Assembly: GCF_003946915.1 (NCBI RefSeq)
Contig: NZ_RPOC01000008.1
Location: 1 to 64,000 of the forward strand
Direction of reading: 5' to 3'
Length of the DNA stretch: 64,000 nucleotides
Source: Flavobacterium ustbae
GTDB lineage: Bacteria; Bacteroidota; Bacteroidia; Flavobacteriales; Flavobacteriaceae
Part shown: piece after piece, positions 41,501-49,766 of the stretch
Layout: every line of letters starts with the position of its first letter
How positions within the stretch are numbered: position 1 is the first letter of the stretch
The notes under the pieces: generated by a model
Told to the model about the DNA's origin: nothing
Seen by the model: only the letters and a program-made list of their open reading frames with translations
The model's database searches: none
Position numbers and translations under genes: made by a program

Positions 41501-41606
41501 TCCGAAAGAGTCTGTCATTCGTGATTATTAATTGGAATTTGGATTTTTTTATTTGGAATTTCGTTCAAAGATTTTGTTTAATTTAGATGTTTAAAATTTT
41601 CATATC

Positions 41607-42275
41607 ATGGAAAAAGAAGAATTACAAGCCATAGCCTCTCAATTAAAACATCCTTCTGGCGAAAAAGGAATTGAAATGGGAAATATGATGAACGAAACGA
41701 ACATCAATATGACCAAACATTCTATTCAAAATCTAAATATTTCTGCAGCAAATAAAATTCTCGAACTAGGCCACGGAAACGCGGGACACGTTGAATTTTT
41801 ATTTGAACAAGCCAAAGACTTAAAATATTACGGACTTGAAATGTCGGACTTGATGTTTCAGGAAGCGCGCAAAATTAACCGAAATTTTGTTTCTCAAAAA
41901 CAAGCTTTCTTTTCGCTTTATGACGGTAATAAAATTCCGTTTGAAGATGAATCTTTTGAAAAAGTATTCACTGTAAATACCATTTATTTTTGGCAGCATC
42001 CAAAAGAATTGCTTTCAGAAATTTATAGGGTTTTAAAACCAAATGGTAATTTCTGTCTGACTTTTGCTGAAGAAGATTTCATGAAAAAACTGCCGTTTAC
42101 GCAATTTGAGTTTGAACTTTACAGCACTAAAAAAGCGCAAGATTTAATTGGAAAATCTGATTTTAAAATTGTTTACACCGAAATGCAAACAGAAAAGGTA
42201 AAAAGCAAAACTGGCGAATTGGTCGATAGAGCTTTTACAACTATTGTCTTAGAAAAGTCTTTTAAATCATTTTAA
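41607..42275 (+). CDS. Class I SAM-dependent methyltransferase
   Basis: The 222-residue protein has a Rossmann methyltransferase core: motif I ILELGHGNAGHVEF near residues 50-63, YYGLEMSDLM near 75-85 and KVFTVNTIYFWQHPKELL near 115-135. It resembles the UbiE/Methyltransf_11 group. The substrate is unknown. It stands alone, separated by REP elements from metF. Being near SAM synthesis genes is not evidence for a methionine role. Confidence 0.85.
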   Translation: MEKEELQAIASQLKHPSGEKGIEMGNMMNETNINMTKHSIQNLNISAANKILELGHGNAGHVEFLFEQAKDLKYYGLEMSDLMFQEARKINRNFVSQKQAFFSLYDGNKIPFEDESFEKVFTVNTIYFWQHPKELLSEIYRVLKPNGNFCLTFAEEDFMKKLPFTQFEFELYSTKKAQDLIGKSDFKIVYTEMQTEKVKSKTGELVDRAFTTIVLEKSFKSF

Positions 42276-42352
42276 TCTGCTTGTTAATTTTGTAAGATAA
42301 ATTTTATTTTAATTGTTTATTTTTGTTTTCGGAATTGTAATATTTTAAAATT

Positions 42353-43576
42353 ATGGAAGTAAAAAAAATCAATTTTTTACAAAGTTACAGCAGTATTTTA
42401 TGGCTTATCGGTGGCATTATAGCCGGTAGTATTCTTGGTTTAGTGTTTGGAGAAAAAGTGTTGGTAATAAAGCCAATTGGCGATATATTTCTGAACTTGC
42501 TTTTTACAGCGATTATTCCTTTGATTTTTTTCACGATCGGTTCATCGATTGCAAATTTGGAACAGAAAGAGAAACTCGGAAAATTATTTTTAATAATGAT
42601 TTCGGTTTTCCTTTCGACGCTTTTGATTTCGGCAATCGTAATGATTTTTGCAGTCTATATTTTTCCAATTCATCAGGATATAGTTATTACTAAAGTTCCG
42701 TTTGAAAATATTCAATCAGGTTCTGTAGGCGAGCAGATTGCAAAGTTGGTTACAACAAACGATTTCTTCGAATTGTTGTCCAGAAAAAGCATGCTGGCGC
42801 TCATTATATTTTCATTCTTAATTGGATTTGCTACTTTGCAAGCTGGAGAAAAAGGGAATGCCTTCAAAAGCTTTTTGGATTCAGGAAACGAGGTGATGAA
42901 ACAATTGCTGAATGTCATCATGAAACTTGCTCCAGTTGGTTTGGGAGCTTATTTTGCGTATCAGGTTGGTATTTTTGGGCCACAATTATTTGGCGTTTAT
43001 GCCAAACCTATGGCAGTTTATTATGCAGCTTGTGTTTTCTATTTCTTTGTGTTTTTTAGTTTATATGCGATAATTGCTGGTGGAAAAAAAGCTTTCAAGG
43101 TTTTTTGGAATAATAATATTACGCCATCATTAACCGCTATTGGAACTTGCAGCAGTATTGCAACTATTCCGGCGAATCTGGACGCGGCAGAAAAAATGGG
43201 AATTCCGGCGCAGGTTCGAAATTTGGTAATTCCACTTGGCGCACCTTTGCATAAAGATGGTTCTAGTATGTCATCGATCTTAAAAATCACATTCTTGTTT
43301 GCCATGTTTGGAAAAGATTTTACAGAACCTTCAACAATTCTTTTGGCTTTAGGAATAACAGTTATAGTTTCTGTAGTCGAAGGAGGAATTCCGAATGGTG
43401 GTTACATAGGAGAAGTTTTGGCCATTACGGTCTATGGTTTTCCGATGGAACAAGCGCTTCCAGTTGCCATGATTTTAGGAACTTTGGTTGATCCGATTGC
43501 AACGCTGTTAAATGCAAACGGAGATGTAATTTCTTCGATGTTGGTGTCAAGATTCTCAGAAAAGACAAAGTGGTAG
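42353..43576 (+). CDS. Dicarboxylate/amino acid:cation symporter (DAACS family)
   Basis: The 407-residue protein of the GltP/DctA family has about 8 membrane segments. It has the serine-rich re-entrant loop HKDGSSMSSILK near residue 302 and a GTLVDPIATLLNANGDV helix near residue 382. The usual MNMDGTA-type stretch is replaced by LHKDGSS, seen in other flavobacterial members. Likely substrates are glutamate, aspartate or C4-dicarboxylates driven by sodium or protons. The next gene encodes a decarboxylase, so a glutamate or aromatic amino acid link is possible. Confidence 0.88.
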   Translation: MEVKKINFLQSYSSILWLIGGIIAGSILGLVFGEKVLVIKPIGDIFLNLLFTAIIPLIFFTIGSSIANLEQKEKLGKLFLIMISVFLSTLLISAIVMIFAVYIFPIHQDIVITKVPFENIQSGSVGEQIAKLVTTNDFFELLSRKSMLALIIFSFLIGFATLQAGEKGNAFKSFLDSGNEVMKQLLNVIMKLAPVGLGAYFAYQVGIFGPQLFGVYAKPMAVYYAACVFYFFVFFSLYAIIAGGKKAFKVFWNNNITPSLTAIGTCSSIATIPANLDAAEKMGIPAQVRNLVIPLGAPLHKDGSSMSSILKITFLFAMFGKDFTEPSTILLALGITVIVSVVEGGIPNGGYIGEVLAITVYGFPMEQALPVAMILGTLVDPIATLLNANGDVISSMLVSRFSEKTKW

Positions 43577-43679
43577 CCTCACTTTAAAAACACCTGAAAC
43601 AATTAATTTAAATATATTTTCCTCTTATGTTAGGCTTCGACTTCGTTCAGTCAGACAAAGAGATCTAATATTATATAAT

Positions 43680-45080
43680 ATGAATTTAATACTACAGCAA
43701 GATCTCAATGATTTTGATATTATTTTAGAAAAAACAAAACAGCAGGGAATTGATTTTCTAAATGCTATCGAAAATATTCCCACTTCTAATACGTATACAT
43801 TTGACACAAAAAGTGTTTTAAACGAATTAGGATTAGGTTCGATTGAAGCTTTAAAAGAGTTTAATGAAAGATTAGCGCCTTTGATGGTTTCTTCTTCAGG
43901 ACCAAGATATTGGGGATTTGTTACGGGTGGTTCTACACCAGCTTCTATCGTTGGAGATTGGCTGACAGCTATTTATGATCAGAATACTCAGGCTGTAAAA
44001 GCGCAGGGCGGAGCATCGGCATTGGTAGAATTTGAAACCATCCATTTATTATTGCAGTTATTAGAACTTCCAGATGCATTTTTAGGCGGATTTGTTACAG
44101 GCGCTACAATGTCAAACTTTACTGCTCTTGGCGTTGCTAGACAATGGTATGGAGCGCAATTTGGAAAAGATTTTGCTAAAAATGGAATTTCAGAAACCAT
44201 TAATATTCTAACAGCAACACCACATTCTTCTTCTATAAAATGTCTGTCGCTTTTAGGAATCGGAAGTCAGAATTACATCACTGTAAAAACCATGGAAGGC
44301 AATCGTGAAGCTCTGGATATGACAGATTTGGAAGAAAATATCAAGAAATTAAACGGAAAACCTTTTATCCTTATTTCAAGCGCAGGAACTGTAAATACTG
44401 CCGATTTTGATGATTTTGAAGCGATTGCAAGTTTGAGAGAAAAATATAATTTTTGGTGGCATATTGACGGAGCTTTCGGCGGATTTGCGGCCGTTTCTAA
44501 CAAATACAAACATCTGGTAAAAGGGTGGGATGGAGCAGACAGTATTACGATTGACTGTCATAAATGGCTAAATGTGCCTTATGAAAGCGCTTTCTTTTTA
44601 ATTAAAAAAGAACATATAAATCTACAGATAGAAACGTTTCAGAATTCGAACGCGCCCTATTTGGGAAATCCTTTGGAGAATTTTAATTATTTAAATGTGC
44701 TTCCGGAAAATTCTCGCCGTCTTCGAGCGCTGCCAGCATGGTTTTCGCTTAAAGCGTACGGAAAAGAAGGTTTTAGAGATATAATGGAGAATAGTACGGC
44801 ATTGGCTTTACATTTTGGAAATGCTTTAATAGAAAATGATTTTGAGCTTTTAGCACCAATTCGTTTAAATAATGTTTGCTTTACGCTGAAAGGTGAACAC
44901 AATCAGGAAAAAGTTGCTCCATTTTTATCTGCCTTGAATGATACTGGAAAAGTATTTATGACTCCAACCGTTTACCAAAATAAGAAAGGAATTAGAGCTT
45001 CTTTTGTAAATTGGCGTACAACTGAAAATGATGTGAAACTTGTAATTCAGGAAATGCGAGAAGTGCTTTCAAAAATATAA
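43680..45080 (+). CDS. PLP-dependent group II decarboxylase
   Basis: The 466-residue enzyme of the glutamate/aromatic amino acid decarboxylase family. PLP-binding elements are TPHSSSIKCLSLLGIG near residue 180, WHIDGAFGG near 260 and the lysine in IDCHKWLNVPYE near 288. Its closest type among glutamate, diaminobutyrate or aromatic decarboxylases cannot be settled by eye. A GGSTPASIVGDWL segment near 80 is typical of the aromatic-type subgroup. It lies 103 bases after the DAACS transporter gene in the same direction. Confidence 0.82.
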   Translation: MNLILQQDLNDFDIILEKTKQQGIDFLNAIENIPTSNTYTFDTKSVLNELGLGSIEALKEFNERLAPLMVSSSGPRYWGFVTGGSTPASIVGDWLTAIYDQNTQAVKAQGGASALVEFETIHLLLQLLELPDAFLGGFVTGATMSNFTALGVARQWYGAQFGKDFAKNGISETINILTATPHSSSIKCLSLLGIGSQNYITVKTMEGNREALDMTDLEENIKKLNGKPFILISSAGTVNTADFDDFEAIASLREKYNFWWHIDGAFGGFAAVSNKYKHLVKGWDGADSITIDCHKWLNVPYESAFFLIKKEHINLQIETFQNSNAPYLGNPLENFNYLNVLPENSRRLRALPAWFSLKAYGKEGFRDIMENSTALALHFGNALIENDFELLAPIRLNNVCFTLKGEHNQEKVAPFLSALNDTGKVFMTPTVYQNKKGIRASFVNWRTTENDVKLVIQEMREVLSKI

Positions 45081-45095
45081 ACTCTATAAATGTAG

Positions 45096-45123
45096 AAGAG
45101 CCTGTTTGAAGGAACAGGCTCTT
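45096..45123. other. Hairpin between convergent genes
   Basis: AAGAGCCTGTT / AACAGGCTCTT, a perfect 11-bp stem, but without a T-run on either strand. Possibly a weak terminator or mRNA end protector. Confidence 0.45.
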
Positions 45124-45172
45124 GACTAACACAAAAAAAAAACAAAAAACAAGGTATTTAAAGAACGAAACT

Positions 45173-47290
45173 TTATATGCGGTATGTAAATGCAATCGTC
45201 GCAATGCGATTGTCTAGATCGTATTTTTTATCAATAGCCGTTTGCGCAACTACAGATTTGATGTAGAAATTATTGGTATTGAAAACATCGGTAAAATTGA
45301 GTTTAATGCTTCCTTTTTTAGCTAAAACCTGTTTTGAAACTCCGATGCTAAAATCAAAGAAACCATCTCTTTGGTAAATACCAAGATTAGATTTGGACTG
45401 GTATTGTGCATTTCCTTCAGCTTTCAAGGTTTCTGTAATGGTAAAAGAATTTTGAACGCTTACATTAAGGGTCATTATAGGATCAATTGTATTGCTGTTT
45501 AAAATGTCTGCCATAAATTTATTCTCAAAAACATTGAATAAAGTGTTTACAGACCACCATTTGTTTAATTCAGCGGTGTTGGTGATATTAATTCCGTAAT
45601 TGTACGATTTGTCAACATTTATTTGAGTTGTAACGGTCGTATTGGTGTTTGGATTATAGTTATACACTTCCGTAAAAACATCTTTGGTGCTATTAAAATA
45701 AACAGAAGCCATAAAATTGCTTTTCCAAGCATAACCAATTTCCATTGCGTGCGTAATCTCAGGAATCAAATTTGGATTTCCCTGCGAATAATTGAATGAG
45801 TCATCGTAAAAACGAAACGGATTCAAATCAAATTGACTTGGTCTGTTGATTCTTTTACTGTAAGAAGCATGTGCAGCATGATTGCTGGTAAATTCATATT
45901 TTAAAGAAAGACTCGGAAACCATTTTAGATAATCATCTTTATGTTCTTCGTTTAGCGTTTTCTGGTCAATGTTGATTGCAGTATACTCACTTCTTAAACC
46001 AACCTGAATATTCAGTTTTTCTAGCTGATATTTATAATTCGCATAAGCGGCATAAATCTGTTCATTATATTCAAAATGATTGGTCGAATTAGGGTCGATT
46101 TGCCATTGATTATTTTCATAATACTCATAAACAGAAGGATTGTCATTATTCTTGAGACTTCCTTTAAAACCCCATTCAATAGATTGTTTTTCCTTAAACG
46201 GATTTATAAAGTCTACTTTTCCTGTAAAGACTTTCAATTGCGACGGAATAAACCCTCTGCGGTCATTTACAATAGTAGAATTTGCAGTATTATTGGCACT
46301 TTGAAATTGATTAGATTTAAACTTAGACGTTTCATATTCAAAATCAAAATTCATATTTTTCCCTTCCTCATTAAATTTATGCGTACCAGAAAAAGCATAT
46401 GTATAATCATTCCATTTTTCTTTGCTGTCGTTATACGTCAAAGCATCAAAAATAGGCTGATTTGTTGTGTTAAAAACCGTATTGGTTCCGTTGGCCATGT
46501 TTTCATAGCGTCCGATTTTAGCATCGACATAAAACTCCAAATTAGTTTTAGGAGAAACTTCATATTGAGTTCCAATTTTGAAGTTATTAGAAGTCAGAGG
46601 TTCATCTGTAATTGAGGTCTGATGATTTTTGCTCTCAATTTCCTGACGTGTTAAATTGGTATATTGCGTTTGGTTGAACTCTTTATGCTCTTCTTCGCCA
46701 CGGAAAGTATAACTATAATTTCCGAAAACGCCCCATTTATCTTTATTATAATTTAAATTAAAACCAGAATTGGTTCTGTTTTTTCGGCCTCTTCCGTAAC
46801 TCGCAAATGCAGTGCCTTTTAGACCAGAAGAGTTTGGTTTTTTTAGAATAATATTAATGATACCCGCTTTTCCTGCGGCATCATATTTAGAAGAAGGATT
46901 GGTAATCACTTCAATTTGTTTAATATTTGATGAGGTTGTAGCTTTTAGATAATTAGCCAATTCTTTTTGAGAAAGCTGTGTCAATTTACCATTTATCATT
47001 ACGGCAACTCCTTGCTGTCCGCGAATAGATAAATCGCCATCTTGAGATACTACAACGCCAGGCGCACGCGATAAAACATCAAGAGCTGTTCCGCCTTCAG
47101 AAACGATGCTGTTTTCTACATTAAAAACAAGACGATCTGATTTTTGTGTGTAAAGTACTTTCTTTTTACTAATCACAATTTCATCTAAAGCATTTATAGT
47201 TGTTTCAACAATACTGTCGGTTTCTTTTTCTGTTTGAGAATATCCATATACCGAAAAAGCAAGCATTATGGAGGTTATAATATTTTTCAT
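45173..47290 (-). CDS. TonB-dependent outer-membrane receptor
   Basis: The 705-residue protein has a signal peptide (MKNIITSIMLAFSVYGYSQ) and a plug domain (about 35-155: ALDVLSRAPGVVVSQDGDLS and IKQIEVITNPSSKYDAAGKA). A beta-barrel follows to the C-terminal IATIAFTYRI. It lacks the carboxypeptidase-like N-terminal domain that many flavobacterial receptors have. The layout is like ferrienterochelin-type receptors, but the ligand is unknown. It has its own 5' region of about 380 bases without another supported gene. Confidence 0.85.
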   Translation of the reverse strand: MKNIITSIMLAFSVYGYSQTEKETDSIVETTINALDEIVISKKKVLYTQKSDRLVFNVENSIVSEGGTALDVLSRAPGVVVSQDGDLSIRGQQGVAVMINGKLTQLSQKELANYLKATTSSNIKQIEVITNPSSKYDAAGKAGIINIILKKPNSSGLKGTAFASYGRGRKNRTNSGFNLNYNKDKWGVFGNYSYTFRGEEEHKEFNQTQYTNLTRQEIESKNHQTSITDEPLTSNNFKIGTQYEVSPKTNLEFYVDAKIGRYENMANGTNTVFNTTNQPIFDALTYNDSKEKWNDYTYAFSGTHKFNEEGKNMNFDFEYETSKFKSNQFQSANNTANSTIVNDRRGFIPSQLKVFTGKVDFINPFKEKQSIEWGFKGSLKNNDNPSVYEYYENNQWQIDPNSTNHFEYNEQIYAAYANYKYQLEKLNIQVGLRSEYTAINIDQKTLNEEHKDDYLKWFPSLSLKYEFTSNHAAHASYSKRINRPSQFDLNPFRFYDDSFNYSQGNPNLIPEITHAMEIGYAWKSNFMASVYFNSTKDVFTEVYNYNPNTNTTVTTQINVDKSYNYGINITNTAELNKWWSVNTLFNVFENKFMADILNSNTIDPIMTLNVSVQNSFTITETLKAEGNAQYQSKSNLGIYQRDGFFDFSIGVSKQVLAKKGSIKLNFTDVFNTNNFYIKSVVAQTAIDKKYDLDNRIATIAFTYRI

Positions 47291-47596
47291 GCTATTTTAA
47301 ATTTGGCGATTCTAACCGAGGCTAGAATATAATCTTGTAATTTTTAAATCAGAATTTATTGCAGTACAATTTGTTCTAATTTGTCTGAAAACCTTTTTTG
47401 AAGATTTATCGCTTGATTTGAAACAGCTGAAATAAGTTTTTTTAGAATAAGGAGTGTACGTAACATACCGTGGCATTTAAATTTGATTTGCCAAATATAA
47501 TATTATTTATAACAAGTCTAAATAAAAATAATGAATATTTTTTGAAAAAAAGATAATTGACTGATTTATAAGGAAAAGAATGAAAAGAAAAATTAA

Positions 47597-47636
47597 AAAG
47601 CGGTTTGTTTTGAGCGCAAAACAAACCGCTTTTTAA
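47597..47636. terminator. Bidirectional terminator-like hairpin between gldA and receptor gene
   Basis: Stem AAAAAGCGGTTTGTTTTG / CAAAACAAACCGCTTTTT, 18 bp, with A/T-rich flanks on both sides. It lies 40 bases beyond the gldA stop and most likely terminates gldA on the minus strand. The rest of 47291-47676 shows no supported gene. Confidence 0.8.
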
Positions 47637-47659
47637 TAAAAGACTTAAAATCTAAAAAG

Positions 47660-47683
47660 CTTAGTAACTTAGAACCTTACTTT
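47660..47683. repeat. Octamer array at gldA 3' end
   Basis: CTTAGTAA CTTAGAAC CTTACTTT, three units in 8-base register, overlapping the last codons of gldA. Confidence 0.5.
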
Positions 47684-48573
47684 GTAATTTCTCTAAACAC
47701 TGCTTCTAGATTTTTATTTTTCTGATTCAATTGTAGTGTTTTTAATCCATTCTCGTTGGCAAAATCAAAAATAGCTGGTCGCATATCTTTTTCGGTAATA
47801 AAAGTCAGCTCCCATGTCATGTCATGAGTATTTACGTACGAAGAAATATTTTCGAGTTTTGCCAAAAGCTGTTCTTCAACCTTGTAATCGAACTCAACTT
47901 CAATAACTTGCTCTTTATTGGCAGTAACCAAATGGTCTAATTTATTGTCAGCAACAATTTGTCCTTTGTCTATAATTATGACACGATCACAAATTGCTTC
48001 TACTTCCTGCATGATGTGTGTAGATAAAAATACTGTTTTATTTTTTCCAGCATTTTTAATCACATTACGAATTTCCATTAACTGATTAGGATCCAGTCCG
48101 GTAGTTGGTTCGTCCAAAATTAAAACTTCTGGATCGTGAAGCAAAGCATTTGCCAATCCAACGCGTTGGCGATATCCTTTAGAGAGCTGTCCAATTTTTT
48201 TATGGCTTTCTGGTGTCAGTCCTGTCAGTTGAATTACCTCTTCAATTCTAGATTTTGGCACGTTATAAACATCGGCATTAAATGCCAAATACTCACGAAC
48301 ATACAAATCCAAATACAACGGATTATGTTCTGGCAAATACCCAATCGAACGCTGAACTTCCTTTTGATTCGTCATGACATCGTGACTGTTTACAAGGGCC
48401 GAACCTTCATCTGCCAATAAATAAGTAGTCAAAATTTTCATTAAAGTAGATTTTCCTGCTCCGTTTGGACCTAAAAATCCAACAATTTCTCCTTTCTTAA
48501 TAGAAAATGAAATTGAGTTTAATGCTTTTTGTGTTCCGTAACTTTTTGATATGTTGTTTACTTCTATCGACAT
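47677..48573 (-). CDS. gldA: Gliding motility ABC transporter ATP-binding protein GldA
   Basis: The 298-residue ATPase has Walker A GPNGAGKST (near residue 36), Q-loop LPEHNPLYLDLYVREYLAF, signature LSKGYRQRVGLA (near 134) and Walker B VLILDEPTTGLDP (near 155). The full-length match to GldA of Flavobacterium, including the LYVREYLAFNADVY stretch, supports the name. GldA works with GldF and GldG, which are not in the window. A -7 box TACTTTTG (minus, 48598-48591) lies before the start. Confidence 0.85.
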   Translation of the reverse strand: MSIEVNNISKSYGTQKALNSISFSIKKGEIVGFLGPNGAGKSTLMKILTTYLLADEGSALVNSHDVMTNQKEVQRSIGYLPEHNPLYLDLYVREYLAFNADVYNVPKSRIEEVIQLTGLTPESHKKIGQLSKGYRQRVGLANALLHDPEVLILDEPTTGLDPNQLMEIRNVIKNAGKNKTVFLSTHIMQEVEAICDRVIIIDKGQIVADNKLDHLVTANKEQVIEVEFDYKVEEQLLAKLENISSYVNTHDMTWELTFITEKDMRPAIFDFANENGLKTLQLNQKNKNLEAVFREITK

Positions 48574-48723
48574 GGACTTTTTATTTGCTACAAAAGTAAT
48601 TAGAAATCCTTTCGATTGCTAAATTTTGGCTTTTAAAGTATTTCTTAAAAAAAAACACAAAATCCCCAATTCACGGCATTGTTGTTGTTAAAGGAAACAT
48701 AAATTTTAAATAAAACCCCAAAA

Positions 48724-49305
48724 ATGAAAAAAATCTTAGTGATGGCTGCTTTAGCTATCTGCAGTTTTGCAAACGCACAAAAAGGTACAGTTTTAGTAGG
48801 TGGAAACATCGGATACACTTCTGAAAAATCAGAATTCAGATTTAGTGAAGCTAAAGCAAGTACATTTACTTTTTCTCCTAAAGTAGGTTACCAATTTCAC
48901 GAAAACTGGACTGTTGGAGGTGAACTTTCTCTTAGCTCATCTGATGTTGATAATGCAGATGTAAAACGTAAAGACAACAAATTTAGAACAGGAGGTTTTG
49001 TACGTTATACAAAAGGAATAAGCCAGACTTTTTCTGTTTTTGCAGATATGGGAGTTGGTTTCCAAACTGAAAAAAACAAAATTTATACTAACGGAAACAG
49101 TTATGTAAGATATAAAGGAAATGGTGCGTACGTAGATGTAACTCCAGCACTTTTTATTAACATGAAAAAAGGTTTTGGTCTTAACTTCAGTATTGGTGGT
49201 TTAGGATACGAAACATTAAGCTTTGATGATAATGGAGAAGATTATAGTAATTTCTACTTTAATTTCGGTAAAACAGTAAATATCGGAATCTCTAAAAACT
49301 TTTAA
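48724..49305 (+). CDS. Small outer-membrane beta-barrel protein
   Basis: The 193-residue protein has a signal peptide (MKKILVMAALAICSFANAQ) and an 8-stranded-barrel-type sequence with alternating aromatic strands (GTVLVGGNIGYTSEK, KVGYQFHENWTVGGELSLSS). It ends in a terminal Phe (VNIGISKNF), as outer-membrane porin-like proteins do. OmpW/OmpX-like size. No specific function can be assigned. Divergent from gldA. Confidence 0.82.
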   Translation: MKKILVMAALAICSFANAQKGTVLVGGNIGYTSEKSEFRFSEAKASTFTFSPKVGYQFHENWTVGGELSLSSSDVDNADVKRKDNKFRTGGFVRYTKGISQTFSVFADMGVGFQTEKNKIYTNGNSYVRYKGNGAYVDVTPALFINMKKGFGLNFSIGGLGYETLSFDDNGEDYSNFYFNFGKTVNIGISKNF

Positions 49306-49331
49306 TCTTTAGGTTATTATATTCAATTTCA

Positions 49332-49360
49332 GAAAGCACTCCACCTGGAGTGCTTTTTTT
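49332..49360 (+). terminator. Terminator of small beta-barrel gene
   Basis: Stem AAAGCACTCC / GGAGTGCTTT with a short loop and T7. Confidence 0.88.
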
Positions 49361-49566
49361 ATGCATAATATTATATTAGACGGTAGCTTTTTAAAATCAA
49401 AAAATTTATAATCGGTTTGTTTTCATGTGTAGGAGTATTTTATATTTTTTAAGAAAAAATTTACAAGAAAATTAATCTTATTGAGATACTTTAAAACTTT
49501 TTGGAGCCTATTTTGTCTTTTTGTAAGCACTATTTTTACGCATCAAAATTATTAAATCAAATAGCC

Positions 49567-49677
49567 ATGAGAATTAGAAATGTTGAAAAAGAAGAAATAA
49601 GTAGAGAGAGTTTGATTACCAAAGTGATATGGTTTGTTTTAGGATTTATAGTTTCCTTTATTCTTTGTAAACTTTAA
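49567..49677 (+). CDS. Small single-pass membrane protein (36 aa)
   Basis: ATG 49567 to TAA 49675-49677. A charged N-terminus (RIRNVEKEEISRES) is followed by one hydrophobic helix (VIWFVLGFIVSFILCKL). Start and stop are clean, and the region is otherwise gene-free, but with one sequence the coding status is uncertain. No known family recognised. Confidence 0.4.
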   Translation: MRIRNVEKEEISRESLITKVIWFVLGFIVSFILCKL

Positions 49678-49681
49678 AAAT

Positions 49682-49742
49682 AATGCCAACAGAAGTGAAA
49701 CCGAAACAAATCATAACTAAATTCGGCCTCACTTGTTGGCAT
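49682..49742 (-). terminator. Long hairpin at 3' end of metE
   Basis: TTATGCCAAC...GTTGGCATAA with inner pairs AGTG/CACT and CCGAA/TTCGG, a long interrupted stem 25 bases beyond the metE stop. T-rich tails are short. Confidence 0.6.
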
Positions 49743-49766
49743 AAAAATAATATAAAGATATAATGT

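Noticed and set aside
43625-43665. GGCTTCGACTTCGTTCAGTC-type sequence before the decarboxylase gene
   Set aside because: It looks like a common flavobacterial intergenic repeat fragment, but only one copy is in the window, so I did not call it as a feature.
46076-46615. 179-codon plus-strand ORF
   Set aside because: It lies wholly antisense to the TonB-dependent receptor gene, with composition expected of a shadow frame and no recognisable protein features.
47310-47480. Short minus-strand ORF in the receptor 5' region (starting MPRYVTYTPYS)
   Set aside because: No conservation evidence and no recognised features. Probably untranslated leader.
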